Source: Saturnia japonica
Lineage: Eukaryota > Arthropoda > Insecta > Lepidoptera > Saturniidae
Direction: 5' to 3'
Assembly: GCA_033032175.1 (NCBI GenBank)
Contig: CM065316.1
Coordinates: 776,115-840,114 of the forward strand
Length of the DNA: 64,000 bases
Program-made: the position numbers and the translations under genes
Shown here: positions 22,665-34,018 of the stretch, piece after piece
How the letters are laid out: the number at the start of each line of letters is the position of its first letter
Numbering within the stretch: the stretch's first letter is position 1
The notes under the pieces: model-generated
What the model saw: only the letters and a program-made list of their open reading frames with translations
Told to the model about the DNA's origin: nothing
Databases searched by the model: none

Positions 22665-23321
22665 TCATTTATATTCTTCAGGTAAAACTTCAGGAACAGC
22701 CTCAACAGTTCCAGGTTCGACCTCGACGGCTTCAGGAACGTCAACAGTTTCGGGTTCAACTTCAACAGCTTCAGGGGCCTCAATAACCTCAGGAGTCTCG
22801 ATAGTTTCAGGATCAACCTCAATTGCTTCAGGTACGTCAACTGTTTCAGGGTCCACCTCTACTTCGGGAACATCTACAACTTCAGGCGTTTCGTTTTCCT
22901 CGGGCACCTCAATAGGCTCAGGAACCAATTCAGGTTCAGGGAGTTCTGGCTCAGAAATTTCAGGTTCCGTCTCAGGTATAGGCTCGGGTTTAGGAATTTC
23001 AGGGATTTCGGGCTCATGTAACTCTGGTTCTGGTACTTCAGGTTTAGGGTCCTCTGGTTCTGGAACTTCAGGTTCAGGAATACTTGGCTCAGGCTCGGGA
23101 ATGATAGGCTCTTCGGGAACAGGTTCAATCTCTGGGTCAGGAATAATAGGGTTAACAACAGGTGGTTTGGGGCTGGGAGCTGGTACAGGAGGGTGATCAA
23201 TGGCAACAGGATTAGGGTGGCCAGAAGCATCGATATTCAAGTTGATCTGAACGAGAGGTAATGGGGGAGGTCTGGCAACGGCCACAGCCACCAAAGCGAA
23301 TAAGCCAAGGACGGTCTTCAT
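22665..23321 (-). CDS. Gene B: secreted Pro/Glu-rich repeat protein
   Basis: The 218-residue product is about 90% identical to gene A by eye. It has the same signal peptide ([16 protein letters not shown]), Pro-rich head, PEPE dipeptide zone and the C-terminal zone with units such as [13 protein letters not shown]. Differences include VPKPEV-type charge changes in the middle, and the end (PEEYK rather than SEEN). The frame stays open 24 bases upstream, but the true start is the ATG at 23321, because the splice acceptor TTTACAG ends at 23332 and gene A starts at the same place. Like A, the mature chain lacks Cys and Trp and should be acidic, extended and extracellular. Conservation of the frame in both copies supports a working gene; the function is unknown. 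Confidence 0.88.
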   Translation of the reverse strand: MKTVLGLFALVAVAVARPPPLPLVQINLNIDASGHPNPVAIDHPPVPAPSPKPPVVNPIIPDPEIEPVPEEPIIPEPEPSIPEPEVPEPEDPKPEVPEPELHEPEIPEIPKPEPIPETEPEISEPELPEPELVPEPIEVPEENETPEVVDVPEVEVDPETVDVPEAIEVDPETIETPEVIEAPEAVEVEPETVDVPEAVEVEPGTVEAVPEVLPEEYK

Positions 23322-23331
23322 TCTTAATGAC

Positions 23332-23615
23332 CTGTAAACGAACAAGTATATTTCGTCGTGGAATCAAAGTACCTAAATGATTTAGATATTGCTGTGTTTT
23401 TAAATTAACTTTAAAGAAGCAGATGAGAAAACCCCTAATCTATAGAATTTATTGTAAGCGTCATGGTATTCAATATTTGTGATTAAAAAGTGAATCTTAA
23501 CAAACTTCGTGTTATATTCTAGTCGGGACTTTAATTGGCTATAAATCTTAAAACTTCACTTTTAATATGAGAAATAATATTACGACTTACTTTGTTCTCG
23601 ATTGATGAAAACTAT
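23332..23615 (-). other. Gene B intron and non-coding first exon
   Basis: The donor GTAAGT is at 23590-23585 and the acceptor TTTACAG ends at 23332, giving a 259-bp intron. The first exon (about 23615-23591) ends CGAGAACAAA and is close to that of gene A (CGAGTACAAG). Confidence 0.72.
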
Positions 23616-23640
23616 AATTTCTTTCCAAAATTTTGTTTTG

Positions 23641-23648
23641 TTTATATA
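23641..23648 (-). promoter_or_regulatory. TATA box of gene B
   Basis: TATATAAA on the coding strand, in the context GAGAGTATATAAAC, is identical to gene A and at the same distance from the first splice donor. Confidence 0.75.
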
Positions 23649-23802
23649 CTCTCAAATATTGCAATAAGTTATTAATTATTTATCAGTTTTACGATTCGGC
23701 GGTCATTCATAATTCTTATCAAGGGAAGTCCGGTTGTATAGAATTGCACTGTAATTTTTTTATTGACTCAGATTAATAACATTATGATATACCGATAATA
23801 AA

Positions 23803-24172
23803 AGACATTTCTACAATTATGTAGTAAATTAATTTGATGTATTTCTTACAGTTTACTCTCAGCGTAAGCCATTTAAGCGTCCGAATTGATTCACCATGAG
23901 CATTTTTTGTGAGTTTGGGCGGAACCCTAATTCTTTTGCTAAAATAAAACTAGCCTACGTTACTCCTTATAACATCTGCTATCTGTCAGTGAAAATTACG
24001 TCAAAATTTATCCAACCTTTCCGGAGATTACCCGGAACAAACATACCGATATACAGCATTATTATAAATTGGTGTTTTGTTGTAAGTACCGTATATACTT
24101 TGATATACATTGAGTAAAAAGCTGTTATTTTGATATTACAAACAGACACTTCAATTTTATTAATTGTATAGA
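23803..24172 (-). mobile_element. Helitron-like element, family H1
   Basis: It matches the 5' part of the family (ending TTAATTGTATAGA followed by T on the + strand, so TCTATACAATTAA after A on the - strand). The CTAG end is missing. It directly abuts the outer edge of the right inverted-repeat arm. It is non-coding. Confidence 0.7.
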
Positions 24173-24175
24173 TTT

Positions 24176-24305
24176 AGTGGGTGCACAGAGAGGGAGTCAC
24201 TTCCAGACAAAACTATCACTGAAATAATAATTTACCTTTAGACATTCATAAGTGTCTTCTTAGGTCCTAAACTGAATAAAGAACTCTACTTTATTTTGAT
24301 TATAA
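24176..24305. mobile_element. Two oppositely oriented L3 LINE scraps
   Basis: Positions about 24176-24240 match the - strand piece at about 33300-33375 (GCACAGAGAGGGAGTCACTT). Positions about 24245-24305 match the + strand tail at about 16915-16965 (a GTGCCTTCTT-like block, TGAATAAA, TTTTGATT). Two short fragments of one LINE family are thus joined head to tail in opposite orientation. Confidence 0.45.
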
Positions 24306-24849
24306 ATAGTGTGTTAAAAATATTTAACCACGTACATAATTTTGTGGTAGGTTCTTGAGATGTTGCCGATGGAATATTCTATGAGGTACTCAATAATCTA
24401 TATATTATATATTTGATTAATTTTGAATTAGAAAATAAAAAGTTGGGACATAACTATGACGAGAGCATAACTTCAGACAAATACCTAGTTATTTATAAAA
24501 TTAGTAATCCATCCTTTTTGTCTATCCCTGTAGAGACATAGTATAAAAATACATAGATAAATACCTCCTCGAAGCTCTGAACAAGTTGTAGAGACGGGAT
24601 GTCCGCAATGTAGTTTTTCTTCCCTCTTTATTTAAGGGGCTTTTACAGTTGGTGTATGCCAGCCTCATCGGAGTATATCCAAATTTAACAAAAGTACATA
24701 AATTTCTACAGTAAATAAAACTATTAACTATTAACAATAAAGTGCCACAGCATACGTCCACCCGAACCAGAGGTTAGTTCTGCTAGTATACTGTAGAAAA
24801 TACCTACATCTCAAGAACATAACCCTAAAGTTAAAATTAAACAACATTT
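24306..24849. other. Unassigned AT-rich DNA
   Basis: I see no supported gene. A short - strand frame at 24522-24761 has no recognisable domain. Confidence 0.35.
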
Positions 24850-25680
24850 GCTTATTTCATACTTAACACATTTCCTTAACCAGTGTTAAACATCTTCTAT
24901 TTTCCCGCACACTTCACAGTTAGGTGAATTAACTTTTTTCATAGGATGTTCAAACTTTTTCAGTGGAACATGTCTGAAAAGAATCCTCAGCGCAGTTTTG
25001 ATTGGGACTCGGGTTAATTTACATCCCACAAACCAAGGCACCGGGGCTGGTTCACTCTGGATTGTTCGATACCAAATACCCTTCTCAAGAGAAATTACAT
25101 CAAAATGTTCTGTCCACAGGCAACGTATAACTTTTTTGATTTTTGGTAGCATATCTGTGTAATTAGGATCTACGTCATATTCCATACTTTGTACTGTCAC
25201 TAATTTAGCTAATCTGTCCTCTTAAGCTATATAGTCTATATGTCTAGGTATCCATTGATTTTTTCAGTGGAACATGTCTGGAAAGAATCCTCAGCGCAGT
25301 TTTGATTGGGACTCGGGTTAATTTACATCCCACAAACCAAGGCACCGGGGCTGGTTCACTCTGGATTGTTCGATACCAAATACCCTTCTCAAGAGAAATT
25401 ACATCAAAATGTTCTGTCCACAGGCAACGTATAACTTATTTGATTTTTGGTAGCATATCTGTGTAATTAGGATCTACGTCATATTCCATGCTTTGTACTG
25501 TCACTAATTTAGCTAATCTGTCCTCTAAAGCTATATAGTCTATATGTCTAGGTATCCATTGATTTTTTAGAGTTACGTCAGAATACTGAATATCAAGGAA
25601 TATTGTAAGTATTTTATATGCTATCGATATACCTTCGAGTCCACATCGAGCTATATGGCTGAATATCACTTTTACTGTCA
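24850..25680 (-). mobile_element. RNase H-bearing LINE fragment, internally duplicated
   Basis: The - strand encodes the end of an RNase H domain (LKNQWIPRHIDYIALEDRLA) and the following tail: KGIWYRTIQSEPAPVPWF, then IKTALRILFRHVPLKKF, and a CEVCGKIEDV zinc-knuckle-like end. A 304-bp segment is tandemly duplicated inside it, so the tail is partly repeated and frames break. The same tail family appears at 2410-2610. Function is lost. Confidence 0.75.
24957..25564. repeat. 304-bp direct tandem duplication
   Basis: Two head-to-tail copies start at CAGTGGAACATGTCTG (24961 and 25265). I see only about four differences in 304 bp. The junctions all fall in a run of five to six T (CTTTTTCAG, GATTTTTTCAG, GATTTTTTAG), suggesting slippage or microhomology repair at T tracts. 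The duplication is young compared with the LINE in which it lies. Confidence 0.9.
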
Positions 25681-26119
25681 GAAATATGACGTAAATGTTA
25701 CAGACGTTATCAAATATATCGAACCGCTTTAGCTGCGCAGGAAACTTACCTCGTCGAACGTGCTCTACCGTCTGGATTATGGTAAATGCTCTGCAAAGCT
25801 ATTCAATCTAATTCCGTTCTCTCCTTTCCACAACTGAACCACACGTGCTGAGCTTCAGAGTTACAGTTTTACAGTAACCTCCATTACGGCACAAATTAAA
25901 AAGTTCTCCAAAATTATGAAACCATCTCCCATCATTGTGTTCCCTCCTCTAACGACATCGAGTCCTTAAAGTGTAACTTGAAAAGATATTTATACAGGCC
26001 GGTATGACAGCGCCGATGGATTTCGATCACCGCGTTAACATTATGTTTGAATTGTACTGTTCTTACCATCAAGGACAGTACCGCTAATTTTCCAAGCTAC
26101 CATATACAGATCTACATCT
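25681..26119. other. Unassigned DNA next to the LINE
   Basis: This may contain more upstream sequence of the adjacent LINE in decayed form, but I could not follow a frame. No gene is supported. Confidence 0.35.
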
Positions 26120-26440
26120 GGAGACTAGCGTTGTAGGGCTGTGAAATATGTGACACATCAAAGGGACAGAGAATGGTTGGTAGCGTTTGAGATGTGGTGT
26201 TGAAGAAGGATGAAGAACGTCAGTTAGACAGAAAGGATTACAAATTACTAAGATTTAAGAATGGTTGATGAGGAAAGCCAGTTTTTAAGAAACATAGATA
26301 ACAGAAGAGGAAAGATGATTGGATATTTGATAAAGCACAAAAAGTTTTTTTAAACAATTTTGGGAGGAAAAATTAAAGAAAACATAGACGAAGCTTTTTC
26401 CAACAAGTGAAGGATAAAGCGAGAGTCGTGTTATGACACG
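26120..26440 (+). mobile_element. Degenerate LINE C-terminal fragment
   Basis: Broken + strand frames read RMVDEESQFLRNIDNRRGKM and IGYLIKHKKFF, a pattern of LINE C-termini (a GEERxFLxxIxxRRxKxIGHLxRH-like block). An upstream EMWCW-like block is visible in decayed form. It has many stops and the clade is not resolved. Confidence 0.5.
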
Positions 26441-27294
26441 ATTCTGGACATGTCCAAAAATCAAATGAAAATTAGAGAATAGGGATCCACTCCGCCGATA
26501 AAATATGAGCTCTTAAATTACTTGTTAAGAGAAGAAGACCATTTAAAAGAATGTCATTCAAAACTGAATTAGAACCACTATGTAGAAAAAGCTAATTTGT
26601 ATTTTTTATTCAAATATCAGATGCTACTGAACCTTGGCCGTCTAGCCAAAGCTGTAAAGATAATATAAAATCCTACTGTTATCTACAACCATAACGCTAT
26701 ATAAGTAACTATTATTAGGCTATTATCAAAGTGAATAATATAATAATTTACGATATACAATTGGATTTATATCGGATTAAATTACACATTAGGTATATTA
26801 GTAGATATAAAGAAAATACTTATACATCGGATTATTGATTAATGATATATAATTAGTGAAACTAAAGAAATTTCAAGTAATTTCTCTTTATAGGTGAGTA
26901 AAATTACAACTAAAAAACAATATTAAATGATTTTCGATGACTTTTACCACCTAAATATATTATCCCAAAAAAAATTCCGAATGATATGGTTTGTGTATAA
27001 AAAGTAGTGAAAACTCATAAACAGCCAAGTCTTGTGCGATTGAAAATTTTGTAGGAGGCATTGTTACTATTACGTACTTCTGTTTTCTTGAGCTTGCGTT
27101 TATAGTAACAACGACCGAGTCATATATAATTCCACAGCATATTATAAACAAGAATATATTAACCTTATTGCCATTAACTACAATGTTTTAGGTTCGTATA
27201 ATTAGGCATAGTAGATTCTAGAGAATAGAACTTAACGAGTAAAAAACCAGAATTTAGCCAAAATTACTAACTTTCTTATATCCCTCTCTTAGAC
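26441..27294. other. Unassigned AT-rich DNA
   Basis: No supported gene or repeat is visible. Confidence 0.35.
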
Positions 27295-27430
27295 ATTTTT
27301 AAAACACGATGGTGGTAAATAAGCATAAGACCCGCCTGATTGTAAGAGGTTACCACAGCCTAAGGAGTCTTGCAATACCAGAAGCATCACATGCGCGTTG
27401 CCGTACAGTGCGTGCGCGACCGTACACTCG
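27295..27430 (-). mobile_element. LINE 3' UTR fragment
   Basis: The + strand shows the reverse of a common lepidopteran LINE 3' end: ACACGATGGTGGTAAATAAG, ACCCGCCTGATTGTAAG, then AATACCAGAAGCATCACATG and CGCGTTGCCG. It resembles the block at 14541-14640. It is non-coding. Confidence 0.55.
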
Positions 27431-27509
27431 GCCGTTTATGAGATTTTACTACCTTTTATAGACACATTATAAAAATCAAGGCCTGGCACGTTTTTACGGC
27501 ATGTTTTTG

Positions 27510-27790
27510 TTTGGCTCAGTGGTAGCATGTATGGATATAGCGTCAATTGTCGTGATTTCGAATCCCTGCAACGAGCCTGTACTTTCGGTGAAAGAAAACA
27601 TCGTGATGACAATGATGGTAGGGCTTTTTCTAATGCCCGCCTGGCTAGCTGCCACCCTCTAGTTGAAAATCTATCACCAAGTACCTTTCTGTAAATTCTG
27701 GCAGTTGCACTTGACAGCCAGTCCTCCCACTAGGTTTACCGTGTATCTTGGGCTACTTCGTTACTTAATAAAAATTGAATAAAAAAAATT
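27510..27790 (+). mobile_element. tRNA-derived SINE
   Basis: The head carries RNA polymerase III promoter boxes at tRNA-like spacing: an A box TGGCTCAGTGGT (27512-27523) and a B box GATTTCGAATCC (27554-27565). An unrelated body of about 200 bp follows, ending in an A/T-rich tail (AATAAAAATTGAATAAAA). The cloverleaf cannot be completed, so this is a SINE and not a tRNA gene. Confidence 0.75.
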
Positions 27791-28028
27791 AAGTAATACA
27801 TTAATCAACCTAAAAAAGATCACAACCCTCAGACCAGTCACAACAGGATGGTATTTCTGAAAATTGAGTTGGCTAGTGTGTGTTATCTGCCATACCCTTG
27901 TGGGCGTAACCTAGCAGCGCGAAAGGAATAGGCGTTAAACATAAGGAATTTCCATTCATCTATTTCTGTTGAAGTCAAGGAAACTAGTTATTAATAATAA
28001 GCATCTTGGGAGATTTATATAATACTTA

Positions 28029-28373
28029 CTAGCGATCGCCCTAAGGTTGAAATTCGACCAGCAACTTTTTGATCATAGACTATTTTCTGTTTGACATTTA
28101 CAGTATTCATTAACAATGAGTATGCTGTCACTTTTCATTGAGTGATATTGTCAATGTTTTGGGGGGTCTAAGTTCAATGGCACTGTTCTGGTTAGGATTC
28201 GCAGTATTAGTTTATTTTATTTATTAGTAACAGACATTATAGATAAATTTTAGCTTTCTGCACTCCTTCCCCATGTATACCTTACCCATGCCAAATATCA
28301 AAACGCTCAAAATACCATGTCAAAACGCTTAGAAAAGGGTACAAAGTTTTTGCATCACGTAATAATATATAGA
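28029..28373 (-). mobile_element. Helitron-like element, family H2
   Basis: On the - strand it starts TCTATATATTATTACGTGAT after an A and ends GGGCGATCGCTAG before a T. A near-palindrome of the form GGTCGAAATTTGACC lies about 12 bases before the CTAG in the better copies, as expected for a Helitron 3' hairpin. It is non-coding. Other copies are at 36874-36928, 38721-39100, 40608-40972 and 57074-57438. Confidence 0.75.
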
Positions 28374-31300
28374 TAACAAAGTGGAAAATCAGTTTGTAAT
28401 AGAATTAGTACTTCCATATTAATTGAATATATTCCATTATTTTTCTTGAAAATTTGTCAATGTAATGTAAAATATTATCCAATTATTTATTTACATATAT
28501 AGCAAAAACTATAAGTCATGTCAAGCAAACGAAAATTACACGAGTACACCTATCGCATGATAAAGATGACAAGAAGAAAAGGCATAATGATGTGATACGT
28601 TAACATAGAAAAGAATATTATTGAAATATTGTTTCCAGAGCGGACATGTTTATAAACCCTGAATAAAAGTCACAATATTGATTATAACTTAGGAAAAACA
28701 ACGATAATGACAATTTGGATTCCCCTTCAAACGAGTGTAGGTATACAGATTTTCTTGAAGAGATTCGCGCCCGAAAAATAACTCGAGAGTTGAAGGGTGG
28801 GTCATTGAAATCCGTTATTAAATTTGGAGACAATCAGAACCTTTTTTGCTATAGACATCGTCCGCGTCCCTCCGATGCGGTGTACGAATTTGTGCGCCAT
28901 CCATTTCTATTAATATTAATTCTACTCTCCTCGTCACAAATTCAAGTAGGAAGGTTTTTAAGTAAAGAGAAACTTTGATTTCTGTCTTATTACTGTCTGG
29001 ATGATCGGCTGAAGATGATAAAAATTTGTAAAGTTTTTATTTTGATGAAAACGTTTTTGAATTACATAGATTTATAGCCAAATCACATAACAATTTAATA
29101 CATTAAAGTGTTTTCTACGGCGCTTTGTGAATGTGCTATATATGTGCATTTGACCACAATAAAACCCGATGTTTATTAAATATATTCTGCTGAATGAGCA
29201 TTTCCACCCAGTAAGGTATTATTGGCGAAACTTACAATGAACGGAATAAGTTTTTCAAAATTCGTAGCCCGTACATGATCTAGATTTTGTTACGTACCTA
29301 AAACAGACTATCACGTTTTCAATTTTCTGCTCTGTAAAAATTACCTAGAATATTTCGTTCCTAAACTAGTAGAATAAATATTCGTATTTATGCGACGCTC
29401 TCAAAGATTTTCGTTTAAAACAACGAAATGGTTCCTATTATACTTAGCGGATATTGGCGTATTTTTTAATATATACCGAGATCCAAAAATAAAGTTGTAA
29501 ACTACCTAATATCAGGTTAATCAGTTAGTAGTCATTCTTTACCAGAAAATGTTGTGTTCACTTATAATTGAATAATTCTTATGAACTTTCCGTTTTATTA
29601 TTGTAAGCTATGGTACATGTTGGTGTTCTTTGATATACTGTAGTTAATTGTCAATATTTTACCTCTATCATCAACATATTACATCCTTTTCTGATTCTAC
29701 CTCTAAAGCATGTTCACATCAAAAGTATTCTTATATATCAAATAATTAATTTATAATAAGATCCCTTAGTGATTTAGGGATGTCAATAGAGGATTCTACA
29801 TGTAGCGAATTCGACCGTACAATGTACAAATAACTTATGTAAACCGCAATCTATTGTTACTTGAATATTCATGAATCAAAATCTCCACGTGCCTACGTAT
29901 ATAATATGTCTACTCAAATCAACTGATGGCTTACTAACTGACAGTAAGCTATTCCATTAAGTTCCCACGATGCATGAACTTTTAACAATGATCTTTGCTA
30001 TAGGTAAATAGATATTTAAGAAAATTTATATAAAACCACTCTGAATTTTTCCAGAAACTTTGGAATCCTTTTCTGCCTGTTATATATTGAGAATATCGCT
30101 GGGAAAATTAATTTTACCAGTAGCACAGTTTTATGTCTTTTTACATAGCGGTTCTTTCCGTTTATATTGATTCAGTATCATCAACAGAGCGTTAAAGAGT
30201 CACTGTTAGAGTCTTAATGCGGTTTTTATATCTTTTTTTCGACTGTCAACATTCGAGATTGGCAAGTTACCAACTAGACGCTATCATTATATCAGTTATG
30301 GTGAGTTATACAACTCTCTGCATCAATCTGTCTCTCTTCCTGTGGTTCATAAAATTGCTCTCCGTGGGAACGAGACTTTATATAAAAACTGTAATAATTA
30401 TAAAACCCGCTATTTTGCGATAATAAAATAAAATAATATGTATGTACTAAATTTTAAAAAGTTCACTTAGATACCCACAATAAATTCTACAATTTTGAAT
30501 AACCCTTTCAGTTCGCTGTCTTTATTTATTTCTAAATTCATACATACATTGTCATTATTTAACTCGTGTGATTTCTGGTACTTGAGGTAATCGAAAAAGT
30601 AATGAAACCAAAAAAAAGTCATGGGTGCAGCCTAGTATGAATTTGTAAAGTTTTCGATTACGATGGAATCTCATACTTCCTTTCATAATTATATTACAAT
30701 GCCTCTAGTGGAAGCACGGATGAACTAAATTTCACATTACAATAATTAGATTCCGTTTTTCATATCCCCATTTTTTCTTACAATAAAACACAATATATCT
30801 CAGTGTCTGTATGTCCGTTAGTGTGTTTATAAACATCTAGAATCAGTTCCTCAATATACCTTAGTTTTCTAAATCACGTATATTTATATTTCTGATAACA
30901 GGATAATAATAGAAAAGGAGTAAAAGGTTTGAGTACGATTAAACCACCAACATACGTAACTCTGTCACAAAGCATCAGAATTCTCTCTCTCCCTCTCTCT
31001 CTCTCTCTATTGTGTTCCTTTCTGAAAGATATGATTGGCAACACTTACTTGTATATGACCCCTTTTAACTCCACCTTCATGAGTAGCAAGCATCCTAACT
31101 AATAGTTGTAAAAACGAGAACTGCATGCATCTTCACATGCAAAAGTATCCTGTGGTGTACAGCTAATTTACTTTATAATGATATTTTTCCATTGTATCCA
31201 TTTACAAACTCAAATTTCATCTTCAAATATTATGTCAACAGAGGATAAAAACACAAAAACCCGAAACACACAATACGGGATATCGTAAACTCGTTACCAA

Positions 31301-31540
31301 CACAATTTTGTTCCGATCCGATCGGGAAAGGAAACAAACAAACAAAATTACCTATTTAAATGTACCGAGGCGAACGTAAACAGAAAATGTTTAAAATCAA
31401 AGGCAACGATAAAGTTTACTTTATAAACACATATGAGCCTTAAATTAAAATAAACCATTCGTGTATCTGTCAATTTGTAATTAAGTAAATTGATTTGTAA
31501 TTAAAAATAAAATTTACATGACTTCTTTCATTGGCTGTAA
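28374..31540. other. Unassigned AT-rich DNA, 3.2 kb
   Basis: This is the largest stretch in which I see no supported gene. An 87-residue + frame at 28715-28978 lacks known motifs and ends in a hydrophobic run; I treat it as chance. A (CT)n microsatellite lies at about 30983-31009. Confidence 0.4.
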
Positions 31541-31554
31541 ATATATAGGTGAAA

Positions 31555-31650
31555 CATTGAATGAAAATATTGACATCGTCCTTCCTGCACTAGATTATTT
31601 CTTATGGGACTACGTTAAAACCAAAAGTCAATTCAGTACATTTGATTTCT
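31555..31650 (+). mobile_element. Scrap of DD41D-type transposase
   Basis: The + strand reads NIDIVLPALDYFLWDYVKTK, resembling the third catalytic block of the mariner at 17171-18238 (PLDYFAWGYLKSK). Only about 30 residues remain and the surrounding frame is lost. Confidence 0.5.
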
Positions 31651-33139
31651 AATTTTATTTGACTTCATTCATCATTGGCTGTTAATATAACTTCATTTTC
31701 TACTTCTTTTACATTCAATATTTGAATGTATGTGGAATCCGAAACGTTTGGACCGATTATGATAAGATTTTCAACAATCTTCATATTAGCCCAGCTGATG
31801 ATCCAGTAAAGTTTGATAGCGATGGAATCAATTTTCCCTATGGACTCCAAGATGACACAGCAACGTGTGGCCGAGTTTACTACTAATGTGTATTAAGATT
31901 CAATTACTACAGCATAACCTATGCCCTTATTTCTGCCATAAAACGGCAGTGAACGCGCTGCCGTACTCCAATACGAAGAGTGTCTCTCAATACACGCATT
32001 GGCAGACTTTTGCGTTACTGATAGTATACAAAAAGTAAACTGAAATTCAACACTCAATTCTGTTAGATACATTTCTGCTAATCCCGTGGATGCATTAAGA
32101 TGAATTAATATAGAAAAATAACATAACGTATTCTGTAACATCAATTAGTTTGGTAATGTATTAGAGGCACCCTTGTCAATAGATGCCGCTATTTATTTAC
32201 CGTCCGAGGTGATTGATCTTAATCTGAACGGTGCCCCGGGTGAGGGAGAATCAGTTATCGAGACGTCAATGTCACTCGAAATAGAGGTAAATGATTACTT
32301 TTTGCAAATGAAAGCGAATCTACATAAAACTCGTAAATGTCTGGGAATTTGCAATATGTCAGCAATTACTTAAAATAAAATTTACCTTTAATTTTAAATA
32401 AAATGAATACAGACATCTTGGTATATCTATCTCGCTTGCGCTTTTGCAGAGTTATGTAGTGTGCAAGTAGTGAAACCAAAATAATGTACATTTTTACATC
32501 CACGCTTCCAATGATCTGTAATTTAGTCTTATGCAATTGCAACAGGGATTCTATTGCTTCTTGAATATTTATTTTATACTCTTTATTATAAGGTTGTATT
32601 AACCTTATCTTACTTCCTATTATTCTGGCATATAAAATTCAACTGCTTTTGCATGCAAATGCAAATGCAAATATAAAAACAACAAAGAATATCAATAATA
32701 ATCTGTCTAGCACTCTGAGTCGATCCGAATTACCTAGTAAAATATTTAAAGGTGTGTTTATTGGGAAAATATTGCCGCGTCGTTGGCCGGGTGCGAATTC
32801 AGCCAATTCGCTTTGTCGCCGAGAGCATTGTCAATATTGGCGTTTGCCCTTCTTGCAGTGTTTCGTGGGGCAATGTATAAGATCAAAGCGATTTCATAAA
32901 AAATAAAACGAAATCATTATTATTTCATGTATTGTATTTTATGGTTTGTAATGCCACTATCGTTAAACGAGAAACCATTTAAGTAATATATTGAAAAAAT
33001 CTAAGCTCTTGTAGATATCTACTTATTATAATAAATACAGAGCATTACATAATCCAAGCATCAACATTAACTCTATAATGTTATTACACGTACACACAGA
33101 CAAACCGAGTATAATATGGGGCACTATATTTTAGTCTAA
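31651..33139. other. Unassigned AT-rich DNA
   Basis: Short frames at 32173-32373 and 32649-32906 show no recognisable domain. A triple overlapping ATGCAAAT (about 32654-32671) is the one visible motif. Confidence 0.35.
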
Positions 33140-33500
33140 ATATTCAAAATGAAAATCATCTTTATTCAATTTAAGCCCTAAGAAGGCACTTATGAACGTC
33201 AAAACACTACTGCCGGTTCGGAAATTGTCCCAGATATCGAGAAGAACCGGTAAGAAACTCGATCGGGTGTATCTTTTTTTGTGAATTGTACAAATAACAG
33301 GTACAATAATAACAGTTTAGTTGATGCACAGAGAGGGAGTCACTTCCAGACGTCACTATCATTCACATAATAATCCACCCTATAATAACCTTTTGACAGT
33401 AAAACTTGATGTCCGGTAAATCAGTAATATGCTTCGGGATTTTAATATAAAACCGGACACTATTACCTAAAAAACTTTTATTGGACCTACATAGACTAAA
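33140..33500 (-). mobile_element. LINE 3' end fragment, family L3
   Basis: On the - strand a short frame reads GNSVRFYIKIPKHITDLPDI, matching the C-terminal region of the L3 family. The 3' UTR follows (GCCGGTTCTTCTCGAT on the coding strand, as at 16855). It is 5'-truncated and frameshifted. Confidence 0.6.
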
Positions 33501-33806
33501 ACACGGTACGACTAATTTATCTCTATCTAGTATTAACATTGTACTGATATTTGACAAAATCTAACCTGACTAAGTTTTTACGAATATACATTAAGTTATC
33601 AAGGATGTATTGGGAAGGTAAAGTTGTAGAAATTTGTACAAAATTAAAAATACCAATCACTGCAAGATGTATAAGGCACAAATATTAGTACAAAACATAC
33701 ATTTACCCAAAGAGATAGAACATTTCTAATCTATTTTTCTCTGTTTTGAAGTTATAGAAATTACAGTATCTCCTGTTTAATAACTAGACAATTTTTACAA
33801 AATAGA
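33501..33806. other. Unassigned AT-rich DNA
   Basis: I see nothing recognisable between the L3 fragment and the M1 repeat. Confidence 0.3.
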
Positions 33807-34018
33807 AAACCAACTTCAATGATTTTAAAGAGTTCCTTGGTGTATATGGGAGTTAAAGATCCAATGCCTATGAAATTAAAATAAAACCATACTTAAGGTA
33901 TCCCCTATCCAACAAAAAAAAGAATCATCCAAATCGTTTCATAAACAAAGAAGTTATAATATATATAGTATATACATTCGAATTAAGTAACCTCGCGTCT
34001 TTTGTTGAAGTTGATTAA
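33807..34018 (+). repeat. MITE-like repeat, family M1
   Basis: This is the best-preserved of three copies, with inverted ends (AACCAACTTCAATGA at the left, TTGTTGAAGTTGATT at the right). Internal blocks include AGTTCCTTGGTGTATA, GGTATCCCCTATCCAAC and AACAAAGAAGTTATA. Confidence 0.6.

Larger units (their letters stand above)
20925..23800 (-). repeat. Right arm of the large inverted duplication
   Basis: This is the reverse-complement counterpart of 11855-14760, carrying gene B. The outer edge abuts a Helitron-like copy starting near 23803. The inner edge falls at about 20925 inside a LINE C-terminal fragment. Gaps are small and order is fully conserved. Confidence 0.9.

Noticed and set aside
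22652..23230. Leu-rich frames overlapping gene B on the same strand in other phases
   Set aside because: They are frame-shifted readings of the Pro/Glu repeats (CCT GAA read as CTG, TGA-free), not separate proteins.
27510..27570. Possible functional tRNA gene
   Set aside because: A and B boxes are present, but an acceptor stem cannot be closed and a SINE body and A-rich tail follow.
28715..28978. 87-codon frame starting MDSPSNECRYTDFLEEIRAR
   Set aside because: No recognised domain, no splice context I could trust, and an overlapping frame on the other strand. Kept only as unassigned DNA.
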